NCBI GenBank assembly: GCA_031216445.1
Contig: CM062202.1
Location: 16,133,501 to 16,197,500, forward strand
Reading direction: 5' to 3'
Length of the DNA stretch: 64,000 nucleotides
From: Lateolabrax maculatus
Taxonomy: Eukaryota > Chordata > Actinopteri > Acropomatiformes > Lateolabracidae
Position 1 is the stretch's first letter; the number at the start of each line of letters is the position of its first letter. Shown in pieces: positions 1-12,300 of the stretch. Position numbers and translations under genes: made by a program. A model generated the notes under the pieces. It was not told the origin of the DNA. It searched no databases and saw only the letters and a program-made list of their open reading frames with translations.

Positions 1-3000
1 AGGCTGGGTTGCAAAGCCCACAAATCCAAACACTGCAGATAACAGTGTTTCCAGCAAGTATCTAAAGGAGTTCCTGGATGAAATGCAGCCAGACCAGATC
101 AGAGAGCATCTAAGGTAAAAATTCACTACCAACACACTAACCCTGTCATGTCCATCTGTACAAATAATCCAAAACAAAAGAAAGTCTTCTTTCCAAGAGG
201 TTTCAGCAGGGAAGGAAAACTACTTCAAATCTCATGGGGGAGTTTTTTGTATCCACACAAAGGAAGAAAGTTCAAGGAGACAGCTATCTCAGTGTTCACC
301 ACTTTTGTCCAGACTGATATCTTGATAATGACTGGATCGTTGCTTGGAAATTTGATATAGACTTTCATAGTCCCACAAGGATGGATTCTAAAGACTGTGG
401 GGATCCCTTCATTTTTCATGTAACAACTCTACCATGAGGCCAAACTTGCACAGCAACTCAAGATCCCAACGATGCCAAATATAAAAAAACATCCCTCAGT
501 GTACTGTGTAATTCCTACAGCTTCAATAAAGAACTGGAATACACTGAGACACAATACACCTGATGCTGTCAGACAGCATGGAATAATACAACAACATTAA
601 AGCTGCCTAAGGGGAAACAAAAGAAGAGAAGTTAATCAGACAAATGTCAACAATGTCATAAATATTGTAGACGTAAAAATATACATGCATATTAACAAGC
701 TCGCAATGTTACAAGCCGACTGTCGTCCAACAATTTTGCTGAATGAATGGAAATTGTAATGGTGTTACAGCCTCACAGGGCCATTAGTGTGACTGTAGAC
801 TTATAGGCCCTTTTCACAGAAGACATTTTGAAATGTCACAGTGGGAAAAGTGCAGGTCTAAATAATCAAATAAATGATGGCTGGATTCCATTTAGCTGCT
901 TAAGGGTTCAGGGTGCAGGTATTGTGCATGCTTCACTTGAATAGCAGAGCCTGCATGTACTATTTTTCGACATTGTTATTACTATTATTACTATATATTT
1001 TTTTGGCATTAAATCTAAGTTCTCAATTTCCCAAGCTATTCGGGATATTCCAAGTGAGTGCTCTTTGGCCCGAGGTCAACATTTTCATTCTGTAATTGAG
1101 TGCTAGTCACCAACTCTTGACATTGTCCCCATAGGAAATTTACTCGACTCCCCCATCTGGCTGGTACAGAGCAGAACCTGAGATATGCAGAGCAGATCAG
1201 GAAAGAGTGGCTGGAGTTTGGACTGGACTCAGTGGAAATGGTGCCATATGATGTCCTGTTGTCTTATCCCAACAAATCACAGCCGAATTACATCTCGATA
1301 GTTGATCAGCTTGGCAACGAGGTACAGTACATACACACAGAAGACATGAGACACAAGATGATTAATTGTGCATGAAACGTAGACCAACACATCCAGTCAA
1401 ATGCTCACATACTGAAAAAGATATTAACAAGAAAGCAAACATTTTTTTCACCACATATAATTTCAACCTCTCTACAATATATGTCCTAATTTCAAGCCAC
1501 TGTGGATTTTCTCATGCACATGAACAATAACACTAACTCAGCCCAAACTCCTGACTACTTCTCCGTCTGTTTGGAGAGATAACAAGGTTGCAGCGTGCAC
1601 ATGAACCCACATACATTAACAACACAGCCACACACTACAGGCCTCCTCCCCACCTCCCTACTGTTAGGCTCCACCACAAAACTGCAAGACAGCTCATTCA
1701 AGTCCAAGGTCCTTTTATAGCCTTGTTGTGAGATAAACCTCTGTATGTGTCTCAAAAGTAGAGATAATGATACAGCACAGAGGCAAACGAGCCATATTGC
1801 AGAATGCTGCAGGGATGCATTTAGGAACTTGAACACAGTCAGGATTTACATTTCAGCTAATTGAGTAATACATTTCAGCTGATAGCCATTCACTGAACAG
1901 CACACAGATCCCGAGGTGATGGCCTGACACACAAAATGAGTCAGACTACACACACAGAGGTACGGAAAGTGCAGCTTCCAGCAGACGATGACCAACTGGT
2001 ATCTGCAAATAATTCACAGAATTTACTTTGGTATATAGGACCAACAATGTGAACATTTCTAAGCATGTACAGTGTGATCCCTTATTTACAGTAGGGGAGG
2101 CAGTATTAAATTATTATAAGTGTTATAAGTATTAAATCTAATACAACACTGTAATAATACTCCATTACAAGTAAAAGTCCTTTCTCGAAAATGTCTACTT
2201 GCTTACTTAGGTGAAAGTATGTAGTAGTATATTTATTCAGGAAAATGTACTTAAAGTATCAAAAGTAAAAGTACGCAATGCAGAAATATGGCCCCTGTGA
2301 CTGTAACAATATGGGGTTCCATCTGTGCCAAAATTGGCAAAACATTTGCCTATGTCTATTCATCTTTGAACTGTACTTCAGTTGTGAAAAAACTCTTTTG
2401 ACAATAAGATTGTCTATTGTCGATTGCTCACCAGACAAAACATTCGGCTGTGTCATTTCAACTTTAAATTGTATTTCTGTCGTCGTGTTGCGCTCCCTGT
2501 CGTCTGACTGTGTCGTCCTGATGTGTCATTGTGATGTGTTGTCTGACTGTGTTGTTTGACTGGGTTGTTTTGTATAAAGCTGCTGAACACACACTGTGTA
2601 CAGAAACCTTAGCAGAGTGAATAGGCCTCTTCCTTATAACATTTAATCTGGGATTTAATCGGGATTTAATCTGCTGATGTTCTTGGTTAATAGATGGATT
2701 GTTTGGCTTGTAAAACTTTATAAGATAGTTAAAATTGCATCACAATTACCCAGAGCCCAAAGTACTCTTGTGTTTTTCCAACTGTATGATACAAGTAATT
2801 GAAATTTGTACTTAAGTACAACAGTTGAGTAAATATAGTTACATTCCACCACAGATTATTTTCCCAGCTTATTTAGAGTTGATAGTGGATACATTACAAA
2901 TTTCTAAACCTTCACTATAGAGAATGAAGGGCTATCTCATCAATATTTCATCTAATTTAGTCTCTCATCTCGTCTTTCTTTCACAGGTTTTTAACACTTC

Positions 3001-3724
3001 CTTGGCAGAGCCAGTTCCAGAGGGTTATGAAGATGTTTCTAACATTGTGCCTCCATACAGTGCCTTCTCTGCCAAAGGACAGCCTGAGGTACACACACAA
3101 ACAACCTTATTATACAGTACTGACAAGAAGACAGTGTGGTTTAAATACATTTTCACTGTAGTAGTAAAGTAGTTAACATAGATTTAAAACACTACCCATC
3201 CTCATCTATCTGATAAAAGAAGCACCTAAGATGTCTCCTCTTTCTTTCCAGGGGGATTTGGTGTACGTGAACTATGGTCGTACAGAAGACTTTTTCCAGT
3301 TAGAGCGGCAGATGGATATCAATGTTACTGGGAAGATTGTCATTGTCAGATATGGGAAAATATTCAGAGGCAATAAGGTAGGAAAAGTCTTGGTCATAAC
3401 TCCACATGGTAAAGGATTTCTGCCAGTCACTGACTATTGTACTGTGTACTGGAAGTTTACTTCTCAAAAGCAGGTAAATACAGCTGAAATTGCTCTTTTG
3501 GACTGCTGAAAAAGAAAGAAAGGACAACAATAAATAAACTATGGTACAAAATCAAAAAGACCTACTGCTCTCTGTCTGTCTTGCCCCACCAGGTGAAGAA
3601 CGCTGTGTTAGCTGGCGCAAAGGGGATCATAATGTTCTCAGACCCTGCAGATTACTGGGCTGCTGGAGTCCAGGTGAAGTATTCTGCATCATTTTAAGTA
3701 ATTTATGTGTTCATGTGTGGATTA

Positions 3725-3779
<55 letters not shown>

Positions 3780-3906
3780 CAGCCACTGTTAATCAGTAAA
3801 GGCTGAATATGTTTTGGACAATACTGACACAAGATAGGCTTTTAAACAAACCTTGATCATAGAATCCATTCTGTGGACTCAAATAAAGCATTTTTAACTG
3901 TGTGTG

Positions 3907-3968
<62 letters not shown>

Positions 3969-6900
3969 CAGCCCTACCCTGATGGCTGGAACTTACCCGG
4001 TGGAGGAGCTCAGAGGGGAAATGTTCTCAACCTCAATGGAGCAGGCGACCCACTCACACCAGGATACCCCGCTAAAGGTGTGTATGCCTGTGTGCTTGTA
4101 CATGTGTGTACATGTGTGTGAGTTTATCTAACATAGTCCTGTCTCCTCTCTTACAGAATATACCTACAGATTCAGCCTTGAGGATGGAGTGGGACTTCCC
4201 AAGATTCCTGTGCATCCAATTGGCTACCATGATGCAATTAACCTGCTGAAGTAGGCCCAAATATTTTTCATTTCCACTTCTCTCCTCCTCCTTCATTCAG
4301 GCAACTATTTTACTGTCCGTCAAGTTAGCGCAATGAAACAGTTGTAAGCAAACACCTTAAGTAGGTGATTTAGGACCACCCATCCATCCGTCCATTATCT
4401 TTACTGCTTATCCCTAGAGGGTCATGGGGTGGGGGGTGGGGGTGTCGAAACCCAGCTGACATTCGGCAAGAGGGGGGTACAGTTTGCCCTTTTTTATGGT
4501 AATTTAGGCACTGTTCAGACCTGGTATTAACATTCATCCTGGGTGATCCAATCACAGGTGGACAGCTCTAAGGACAGGTGTGAGCGCATCCAATAGCGAT
4601 TGAGGACGCATTGAGATACGATCACTCCGATCACATTTCAGCAGTGTGTATGTGAGTGTGTCCTGCCAGGGCCATATATAAGGGCCACCCACTTAGCTGA
4701 CGTCCTCTGTGTATGTGGTAGTGTAGTGCTGTTGTTTTACATGTCGGCTGAAAAGACAAAGAAAACATAACTAACATTAACTAGCTGGCTCACAACATAT
4801 GTATTTCACAATATTAGCCACAGTGTCAGTAACGCTGTTTTTATACTTCAAAATGGCAAAAATGTACCAACAGCAAAACAGGCGTCAAGCACTGTTTACA
4901 TCCTGAATATCCCGCTGGTTAAAGTCATTCTCCCATTTAGTCAATGCAAAAGGAAATGATGTACATGTTTATTTGCATATAGAGCGGGGAAGTGAGATCC
5001 GATCACAAGTGGTCACTAGAGACGCATTTTAATGCCAGGTATGAACTCACGTACTCAGAGCTGTCCACTTGTGGTCGGATCACCCAGGATGGATGTAAAT
5101 GCCAGGTCTGAACAGGGTGTTAGAGTCACCAATTACCCTGCATGTTTTTGGACTGTGGGAGGAAGCCAGAGTACCCAGAGAGGAGCAAGGGGAGAACATG
5201 CAGACTCCTAATTTAAGACCACTTAATACAATAACACATAGTGCGACATAGCTGATTGATGAAATATAATTTTCATCTTACTAATACATTTTTGGCACTA
5301 GATGAAAAGTCAGGGGATTGCCAAAGTTATTACAATTAAACATGTTGGGGACATAAATGTATTTGCAATATTTAATGGCAGTCCATCACATAGTTGTTGA
5401 GACAATTCAGTCTGGACCAAAGTGGTGGACCAACCGACAGACTGACATTACCATCCACCAGCCACACCAGTAGCAAGGCTTAAAACTACTAAAATTAAAA
5501 ATCTTCAATTTAGGGCAATAAACTACATTTTTTATTGTGGGCCCTAAGGGAAACGACTTGCTGATTTGTATTATTTACAGAATATGTTAATAATTTACAA
5601 TTCCACAGGAACATGGGAGGACAGATTCCACCCAACAACTGGAAAGGAGCTCTGAATGTCTCCTACAGGATTGGTCCAGGCTTTACTGATGACTTCAAGA
5701 GCCAGTAAGTGCTTACATTAAGCTTTTTTCAAGTCCAGTCTCAAAGTTATCACTTGTGTCCACGTCACCCTGTGATGATGTGGTCCTCCCATCCACGTAG
5801 TTGTTTTGACAATAAAAATCTTGGTAATACTTAACTATAACACCATAATAACTATCATTAATATATGGTAAATTGATAGTTAATTACATTACATTCTGAT
5901 TTCATTAGTAAACTATTTATGAACAGTTTATTGCTGCACACATTATAATATTTTATATACTACATTAAGTATTTGTTAATGATTACCAAATGATTAGTAA
6001 GCCTTTAAGAAATCAAAAACTATCCCAAACTAATGATAAAATAACATAAATGATAGCATTACTAATAACTAGTAAACATTTTCAAGTATCATTTAATTTC
6101 TTGTTAACAATCAAATTACTATTAATGTAAGTTTAATCAACTATCAATTTACCATTTATTAAAGATGTTATTATAAAAAGTTACTAAACTCTTTACTCCA
6201 CAGCCGACAGTCCCTCTTCTCCTGCTTCACTGCTGTCTTCACTCTGTATCTGTAGTATTTGAATTGTCTCTCCCCTTTTGTTGCTCTTTTTCTCTTGTTC
6301 AGCTTCAGTGACTCAGTGGCAAGTAGCCAACTCAACTACAATGGAGGCCCTTGTACCTTCTGTGTGTGAGAGACAAGTGTCCACATTCACACACATGAAA
6401 GCTGCACAAATTAAGCATGTAGTTTGTACCCATATGCAACAACAGTAACTGGGCCATAACACCACATAAATTCAACTGTTTTTTTTCTCTTACTCTGCCC
6501 TTATTATTCTAACTGATTTTTTGTTTGTCTATCCGGTCTGTCATTACATGAGATAACTCACTCTCTGTTTTTTTTTTCTGTATCTCTTTCTCCCCTCTGT
6601 GTATCACCCCTTCCTTCCTCTGTCTGTCTCAGGAAGGTACGTATGAATATCAACACTGACAACAGGGTAACCAGGATCTACAACGTCATTGGCAGGATTA
6701 GAGGAGCTCTGGAGCCAGGTAACAACCCAAGCTGCTCTAATCCTTCATTAAAACTAACAGCAACATTTTCCAAACAATAAGCATGAGTGTGTAAAACGAG
6801 TAATGCCAATATGGACACTAATACTGATATATTCATGATAACATGTTAGAATAGGAAGATTAACTAATTTAAGGCAGATGCTATTTACACCCGTGGTGGA

Positions 6901-7754
6901 ATACCCAATGTGGGTATTTACACCCGGGTGTATATATATAGCATGGCAGAGACAAGCACCCAGATAAGGCCTAAACCTAACCAAACTGTGAATTCCGGTG
7001 TTTCACCCATTCATCCACCACAACTTCCTCCATACATGTACTCTGCAGCTCTTTATACGCTATAGCTATTGCCACCTTAAGAAGTTAGGTCATGTAGTAT
7101 AAAGAAGTGACTATTCTCACCAGGGGAATAGATGCTCCGATAATGGAAATAGCTTTTGGTCAGAAAATGTTGGTGAATCTTTCACAAGTAACATTCATAA
7201 AAACAAAGCTTTATCGACTTCACTTTGTTTTAAATGCTGCAGCTTTGATCAAAACTGTCAAGAAATACACTGTATCGAACTTTTAAGTAAGTGCCATTTT
7301 GTTTTTGTGTAAAGGTTCTGTGATATAACTAGCTATTTGGTAGCATTTGTATGTTAAAAAATAACAAATCTCTAACTAACTGTATGAAGTTAGGAAAGAA
7401 GTGTTCATAATTTGTCTCTGTTTCTCTTATTCCTCCATCACCTCTCGGTGTGTTTGTATGTGCTGTGTATGGTGTGTATATGTAGACAGGTATGTGATTC
7501 TGGGAGGGCACCGGGATGCCTGGGTGTTTGGAGGAATTGATCCCATGTCTGGTGCTGCAGTGGTCCACGAAACCGTCAGGAGCGCTGGCAGACTGCTCAG
7601 TAAAGGTACGTCTCTGCAAGTGAGTGAGTGACGTGACATCTCTGTTTATGGCTCAGTGTTTGGTGCTGTACAACCCTCGGAAAGGGTGGTTCCCAGAATG
7701 CATGTTTTGGTCTGATGTCCTTACAATGCTGCAGAGTCAAGGAGGTGTGTGGGT

Positions 7755-7812
<58 letters not shown>

Positions 7813-7939
7813 GTTGGAGGCCTAGGAGGACTATAATATTTGCCAGCTGGGATGCAGAGGAGTTTGGACTGCTCGGATCTACAGAATGGGCAGAGGTATA
7901 CATACAATATCCCATGTGCCCTCACACACTTGCACATGT

Positions 7940-7971
<32 letters not shown>

Positions 7972-10846
7972 ACACTAATACACAAATTAACCACACTTCA
8001 CTTTACTGTTCTCAACAGGATAATGCCAAGCTGCTGCAGCAGAGAGCTGTGGCCTACATCAATGCCGACTCTGCCATTGAGGGTAGGTGTGTTTGTATGT
8101 GCATCTCAATATTTTCAGTAAATTATAGACAATGTTGAGGTGAATTAGTTTTGTTATGGCTCGTGTGTGTGAATGCATCTATTTGAATTCCAGGCATGTA
8201 CACACTGAGGGTTGACTGCACTCCATCTCTACACACTTTGGTGTACGACCTCACCAAGCAGGTGAGCAGATTTATACACACAAAAGGAATGGTACTCCCA
8301 AAATGTATTTTTAATTTCTTCTTTCATGGTCAATACTATGCTTTATTCCTGTCTTACCCTCCCTGTCTGTCTCTCTGGCTTATCTCTCTCTCTTGCTTTC
8401 CATGTTTGCATGTAGATAGCCAGTCCAGAAGAAGGAGAGGAGGGAGTTTCTCTTTACGAGAGTTGGCATAAGAGGGACAACTGGACAAATGACCGTGATG
8501 CACCCAGGTACAGAGCCTCACAATCAGTTGCTTGTTCGGGTCAGAGGCAGAGTGTACAAAGTCTAAGTAACAAACCCACAACAACAGTAAAATACACAAG
8601 GTTCGAGCAAGGCATCACAAAAACTGCTCTCTGCAGCCATGAGAGCGAATCTGCAATCAGACGTTGGTAGAGGACTAAACCACACAATAGTAAAATGAGA
8701 GATAAGACAACCAGGTCACAGCTGAGGATTACTAATTCTTCATTGCAACTGTTGGAGAAATGTCGGAGTTTGGCCCCACGATGCAAACATGAATACAAAC
8801 AATTGAAAAGCCTTAAAAACTCAAACATTTCATCGCCTCTGTGTGGCCATGTGTTGGGTTTTAAACAAGCTTCTAATATAAAATGTGTTGGTTGGTCTGA
8901 GCTAATCAATTACACGATCAAGAAACTCATCAGTTTGTCCTCCACTCTTGTGTACTGTAGGATCAGTAAACTCGGGTCAGGCAGTGATTTTGAGGCCTAT
9001 TTTATCCGTCTTGGAATTGCTGCAGGCAGGGCAAGATACACCAAGAACAAGGTGAGACAAACTGCACTCTAGATATATCTGCATAAACATTATTCCTTGC
9101 TATTCAATTTTATTGTGCTTAGTTTTATTATTCCTGTCTGTGTGTACTCATAAATCATTGTATCTATCAGTACTATGCTACAGGGCGGAACAAATTCAGC
9201 TACAAGTTGTCTGTCTAAGTGCGGAAAAAGTTGTTATCCACTAAATTCTTTCGTTGCAGTTGTGCTGCACTTATATGTTGTAATCTAAAGTGATTTCTGT
9301 CTTAACTTAACGGTTGAGTTAAGGTTAGACCATAAGTAGAAGGTGAGAAGTGAAACAACTATTATGGTAAAGGTTACTGTGGGCCTCCATGGACTCAATG
9401 TAACTCAGTGAAATGTCCTCTCTGTGTGTGTGTGTGTGCGTTTATGTGCATGCAGAAAACAGAGCGGTACAGCAGTTATCCAGTCTATCACAGTGTGTAT
9501 GAAACCTTCGAGATAGTGGAGAAGTTTTACGACCCCTCATTCAAGAGGCTTCTGGCGGTGGCCCAGGTGAGAGGCGGGCTCATCTTCCGATTGGCTGATT
9601 CCCAGCTCCTCCCTCTCGATGTCAGCCAGTATGCAGACTCACTGAGGAAGTATGCACAGAGCATCGCACAGCTGGCACAGAAGCACCCAGAGGGGATGAA
9701 AATGTATGAGGTGTCATTTGGTGAGTTGATTTTGGTCCCTTTGTGCTCAGGCTATGGTAACTGTATATTAAGTTTAAGTATAGTTAAAATGTTTGAATGA
9801 GGAAGCCAACCTGCCGACTTTTCCAAGAATTTCTCTGCATTTTATATTTGTTTCCTACATTTTCAGATTCTTTGTTTTCTGCTGTGAAGAACTTCACTGC
9901 TGCAGCCAGGGACTTCCACGAGTGCCTGCAGACTCTTAACAAAGCAGAGTAAGAGTGTGTTTCACATTTCATACATTTTAGTTGTCCAAAAAGGCTGGTG
10001 TGCATGCTCTAGTTTGTATATATGCTTTGAATTGTACACTGAGTGGCCACTTTATTAGGTGCACCTGTACAATCCATTGCAGTCCGGTAAAGCACCTCGT
10101 AAACGCCACATATTTTACCTTCACAAAGTTTACAATGTTCCATTTTTGTTGACATTGTCAGAAATGTGTAAATTCAATGATATGGTTATTAATGAGGTCA
10201 TAGCTATAATAGTTAGTTGTGTGTGTCAGTATCAGTCCTCTGCAGGTACGTGTCATGAACGATCAGCTCATGTACCTGGAGAGAGCCTTCATAGACCCGC
10301 TGGGCTTACCTGGCAGACCCTTCTACAGGTTAGTCACAAACATACTCACACACACGTAACACAGTTTCCACTGGTTTACATGCTTTTACAGGAGTCTCAT
10401 CATGCACTTAGCTATTATGACCACTAAATGGCACTGTGCTCTATAGTTAACTTTGACTTTGAATGGCCAGTAAGACTGAAGACAGCATTACTGAATCCAT
10501 AACAGATAATAAAACAGCTACTGTATATCTGTAGCTCTGCAATATCCTCACAACTAATGTTAATTCACATACATGCACAAATACACAAAAATCTATTTAA
10601 TCCGTACTATGTCCAGTACATTCCTTAATGTGACACTCTTCCCTTCTATTTTTCAGGCATGTGATTTTTGCTCCCAGCAGCCATAATAAATATGCAGGGG
10701 AGTCTTTCCCTGGGATCTATGATGCATTGTTTGACATCGAGAACTCAGCTGACCCAGAGAAGGCCTGGGATGAAGTCAAGCGTCAAATCAGCATTGCAGC
10801 ATTCACCGTTCATGCTGCTGCCATGACCCTAACACCACCTGCATGA
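1..10846 (+). CDS. naalad2: N-acetylated alpha-linked acidic dipeptidase 2 (glutamate carboxypeptidase II family), 5' partial
   Basis: Type II membrane zinc peptidase that removes C-terminal glutamate from N-acetyl-aspartyl-glutamate and related peptides outside the cell. Nineteen exons are read: 3-114, 1135-1321, 2987-3088, 3252-3377, 3593-3673, 3972-4077, 4157-4250, 5609-5704, 6633-6718, 7486-7605, 7813-7895, 8019-8082, 8194-8261, 8416-8507, 8961-9051, 9456-9720, 9867-9948, 10230-10328 and 10657-10846. They join into one frame of about 714 residues. The cytoplasmic and membrane exon lies left of the window; bases 1-2 look like its acceptor AG. M28 zinc ligands are visible in GGHRDAWVFGGID (His, Asp), DAEEFG (catalytic Glu and ligand Glu), NADSAIEG (Asp) and YPVYHSVYET (His); substrate arginines sit in YTLRVD and GRARYTKN. 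The C-terminus (DIENSAD, ISIAAFT) resembles NAALAD2 more than FOLH1. It looks functional. AATAAA signals follow at 11112 and 11123. Confidence 0.93.
2080..2860. mobile_element. Degenerate teleost interspersed repeat in naalad2 intron
   Basis: Both ends carry the aagtaaaagtac / gtacttaagtac type termini and the TTACATTCCACCAC tail that recur in many teleost introns, in opposite orientation around an unrelated centre. I recognise the motif from fish genomes but cannot name the family. It lies between naalad2 exons at 1321 and 2987 and has no coding capacity. Confidence 0.5.
3729..3777. repeat. (GT)n microsatellite
   Basis: Uninterrupted GT dinucleotide run in the naalad2 intron after the exon ending at 3673. 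A second run in the same intron lies at 3900-3967. Confidence 0.95.
3900..3967. repeat. (GT)n microsatellite abutting a splice acceptor
   Basis: GT run with one GC interruption that ends four bases before the acceptor AG of the naalad2 exon starting at 3972. It replaces the usual pyrimidine tract. Confidence 0.95.
4378..5215. mobile_element. Teleost L2/SINE-like repeat, interrupted by a DNA element
   Basis: The left part (CCATCCATCCGTCC... then the CATTCGGCAAGAGG stretch) and the right part (GAGTCACCAATTACC..., TTTGGACTGTGGGAGGAAG, GGGGAGAACATGCAGACTCC) are the two halves of a very common teleost repeat. They are separated by a 613 bp insertion at 4507-5119. The family name is from memory and uncertain. 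Confidence 0.6.
4507..5119. mobile_element. Non-autonomous DNA transposon with inverted termini, PIF/Harbinger-like
   Basis: The left end (GGCACTGTTCAGACCTGG) and the reverse complement of the right end (CACCCTGTTCAGACCTGG) match, and similarity continues inward for about 60 bp through the CATCCTGGGTGATCC stretch. TTA lies directly outside both ends (4504-4506 and 5120-5122), consistent with the 3-bp target duplication of Harbinger elements. No transposase reading frame is present. It sits inside the older L2/SINE-like repeat. Confidence 0.65.
5345..5475. mobile_element. Teleost interspersed repeat fragment
   Basis: The stretch around TCAGTCTGGACCAAAGTGG followed by GACCAACCGACAG is a familiar teleost repeat tail, probably from a LINE. 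Only the fragment is present; it lies upstream of the naalad2 exon at 5609. Confidence 0.5.
5828..6188. mobile_element. AT-rich MITE-like inverted repeat
   Basis: The left arm contains ATGGTAAATTGATAGTTAAT (about 5873-5893) and the right arm its near-perfect reverse complement ATCAACTATCAATTTACCAT (about 6136-6155). The interior is AT-rich and partly palindromic. There is no coding sequence. It lies in the naalad2 intron before the exon at 6633. Confidence 0.55.
7759..7810. repeat. (GT)n microsatellite abutting a splice acceptor
   Basis: GT run that continues directly into the acceptor AG (7811-7812) of the naalad2 exon at 7813, the exon encoding the catalytic DAEEFG motif. A (CA)n run lies beyond that exon at about 7940-7974. 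Confidence 0.95.
10030..10112. mobile_element. Teleost interspersed repeat fragment
   Basis: The phrase ACTGAGTGGCCACTTTATTA followed by GGTGCACCTGT is a widespread teleost repeat terminus. It is a short relic in the last part of naalad2, before the exon at 10230. Confidence 0.5.
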
Positions 10847-11813
10847 AGCACACACAAACACTATAAAGCCATGTGATTGAGCTACCTATTGACAATTACG
10901 TAATATCACCAGAATGTGAAGAGAGAGAATACACTACCTGTAACACACGCAGGGATGGACAAGCCCTGTTTTCTTAACCCGTCATGTTCCAGGAACGCCC
11001 AGAGCTCAGTGATGCAGTGAATCTCCGAGCACCAGAATACAACTTACAAAACTTTTTACTCAAGCAATATCTTCTCCATGTAATGGTCTGAGGAAAAAAT
11101 GTAAATATTTTAATAAATCAATAATAAATGACTTGCCTTAAGAAGTACTTCTGAGTACACCAAAGAACACAACTAAATGTAATGATAAAACCTGAATGAA
11201 AACCAGATTTTGGTTTAAGGAAATACAGTTAAACATAGGAATCTTTAAACTGTTTTGGTGAGTTGTTAAAGACATGACACATAAGCAATGTCGTCATGAG
11301 GCAATGAGGCTGAACAGTTTCATCTCAACAGCTACCTATGTGTAACAAAGACTTGAACATTAGACTATGGTAAGGTAAGGAATAAGATACAGAATATGGT
11401 GACGTTATTTCAAAAGTGAAAATGATGTACTGTGTGACATTTCCATTTCTGAAAATGTTTTGTGACTACCAAGGACACTAAGTGGCACACTAATACATTC
11501 ATTTTGTTAATTTTTCAATTTCAGGAATAAAACATTAACTTTATTTACTGGTTTATGATGAGAGGTATGGAAAGTACAGGAATACGATCCTTGAACATAC
11601 CGTTCATTGATGGTGTTTTTATTCTACCACAGTGGTGTGCAAAAGTCATAACTTCTCAAATTCTACACACTGGCTTGAGATCTCTTCTTACACCACTCTT
11701 CTACCTGAGAATTTAGTCTTACTGTTACTAAAAAGCAAGATGTTCACTCACCCCCATAGACGGAGTGAGTGTGAGTGTGCTGTCACGTCTGCCTGCCTCT
11801 GTGTGTGTGTTAC
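10847..11813. other. naalad2 3' UTR and intergenic sequence
   Basis: This stretch holds the naalad2 3' UTR with AATAAA at 11112-11117 and 11123-11128. From about 11140 on it is AT-rich sequence in which I see no gene until the chordc1 remnant. Confidence 0.7.
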
Positions 11814-12300
11814 CATGGTGCTGTTGGCCTCCCGTCGCTGAGCTCTGGTAAGGAGTTCTTGACATAGATGGAGATGATGGCCTGACTGTCGGTCTGGTGC
11901 CAGTCAAACCTACACTGCATGACCTTAATCTCCTGGGGGCAGGCTGAGGTAGAGAAAGATAAAAGAGAGAGAGAGGAAAAAAAGGCCTCAGTTAGGCCTA
12001 CATGGCTTACATGGCAAATATGACCGATTTTTTATTGAACTTTATAAGTTGAAATATTTCAATGGTTGCAAATAATAAGGAACGGAAATTAAAAAAGAAT
12101 TTTGGATGAGATTGGAGAACTGAACTATAGAGGGGTTACATTTTTTTCATTTATTTTGACTACTTCTTTTAGACTTGCTTTAACACAACCACATGTTCAT
12201 GGGTTCGTGGGAGTGTAACGACTGCCTGCTATCTGCAGGTACTCACTTTGCTCAGGAAGTCTGAGAAGTCTGTAGTGCCTCTCTTGCAGCAGGGCCAACC
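11814..12300 (-). pseudogene. chordc1: chordc1 (CHORD and CS domain protein) remnant
   Basis: Two exons of a CHORDC1 copy remain. Exon 12300-12247 reads GWPCCKRGTTDFSDFLSK, the end of the first zinc-binding CHORD domain, with intact acceptor (CACTACAG) and donor (GTGAGT). Exon 11932-11814 reads QCRFDWHQTDSQAIISIYVK and then NSLPELS, the start of the CS (p23-like) domain. After that the frame breaks by one missing base: the next residues (RREANSTM) are only in the following frame, so the exon is 119 bp where 120 is expected. The roughly 150 residues that lie between these parts in family members, including the second CHORD domain, are absent from the 314 bp between the exons, and neither a first exon nor a C-terminus is seen nearby. 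The intact copy, an HSP90 co-chaperone, is presumably elsewhere. Confidence 0.85.

Noticed and set aside
3541..8138. Cys/Val and His/Thr repeat frames through GT/CA tracts
   Set aside because: They are translated microsatellite, not protein genes.
8541..9072. Overlapping 120-codon frames in both strands near 8.5-9.1 kb as separate genes
   Set aside because: The segment is naalad2 intron plus one exon (8961-9051); there is no coding signature outside the exon.
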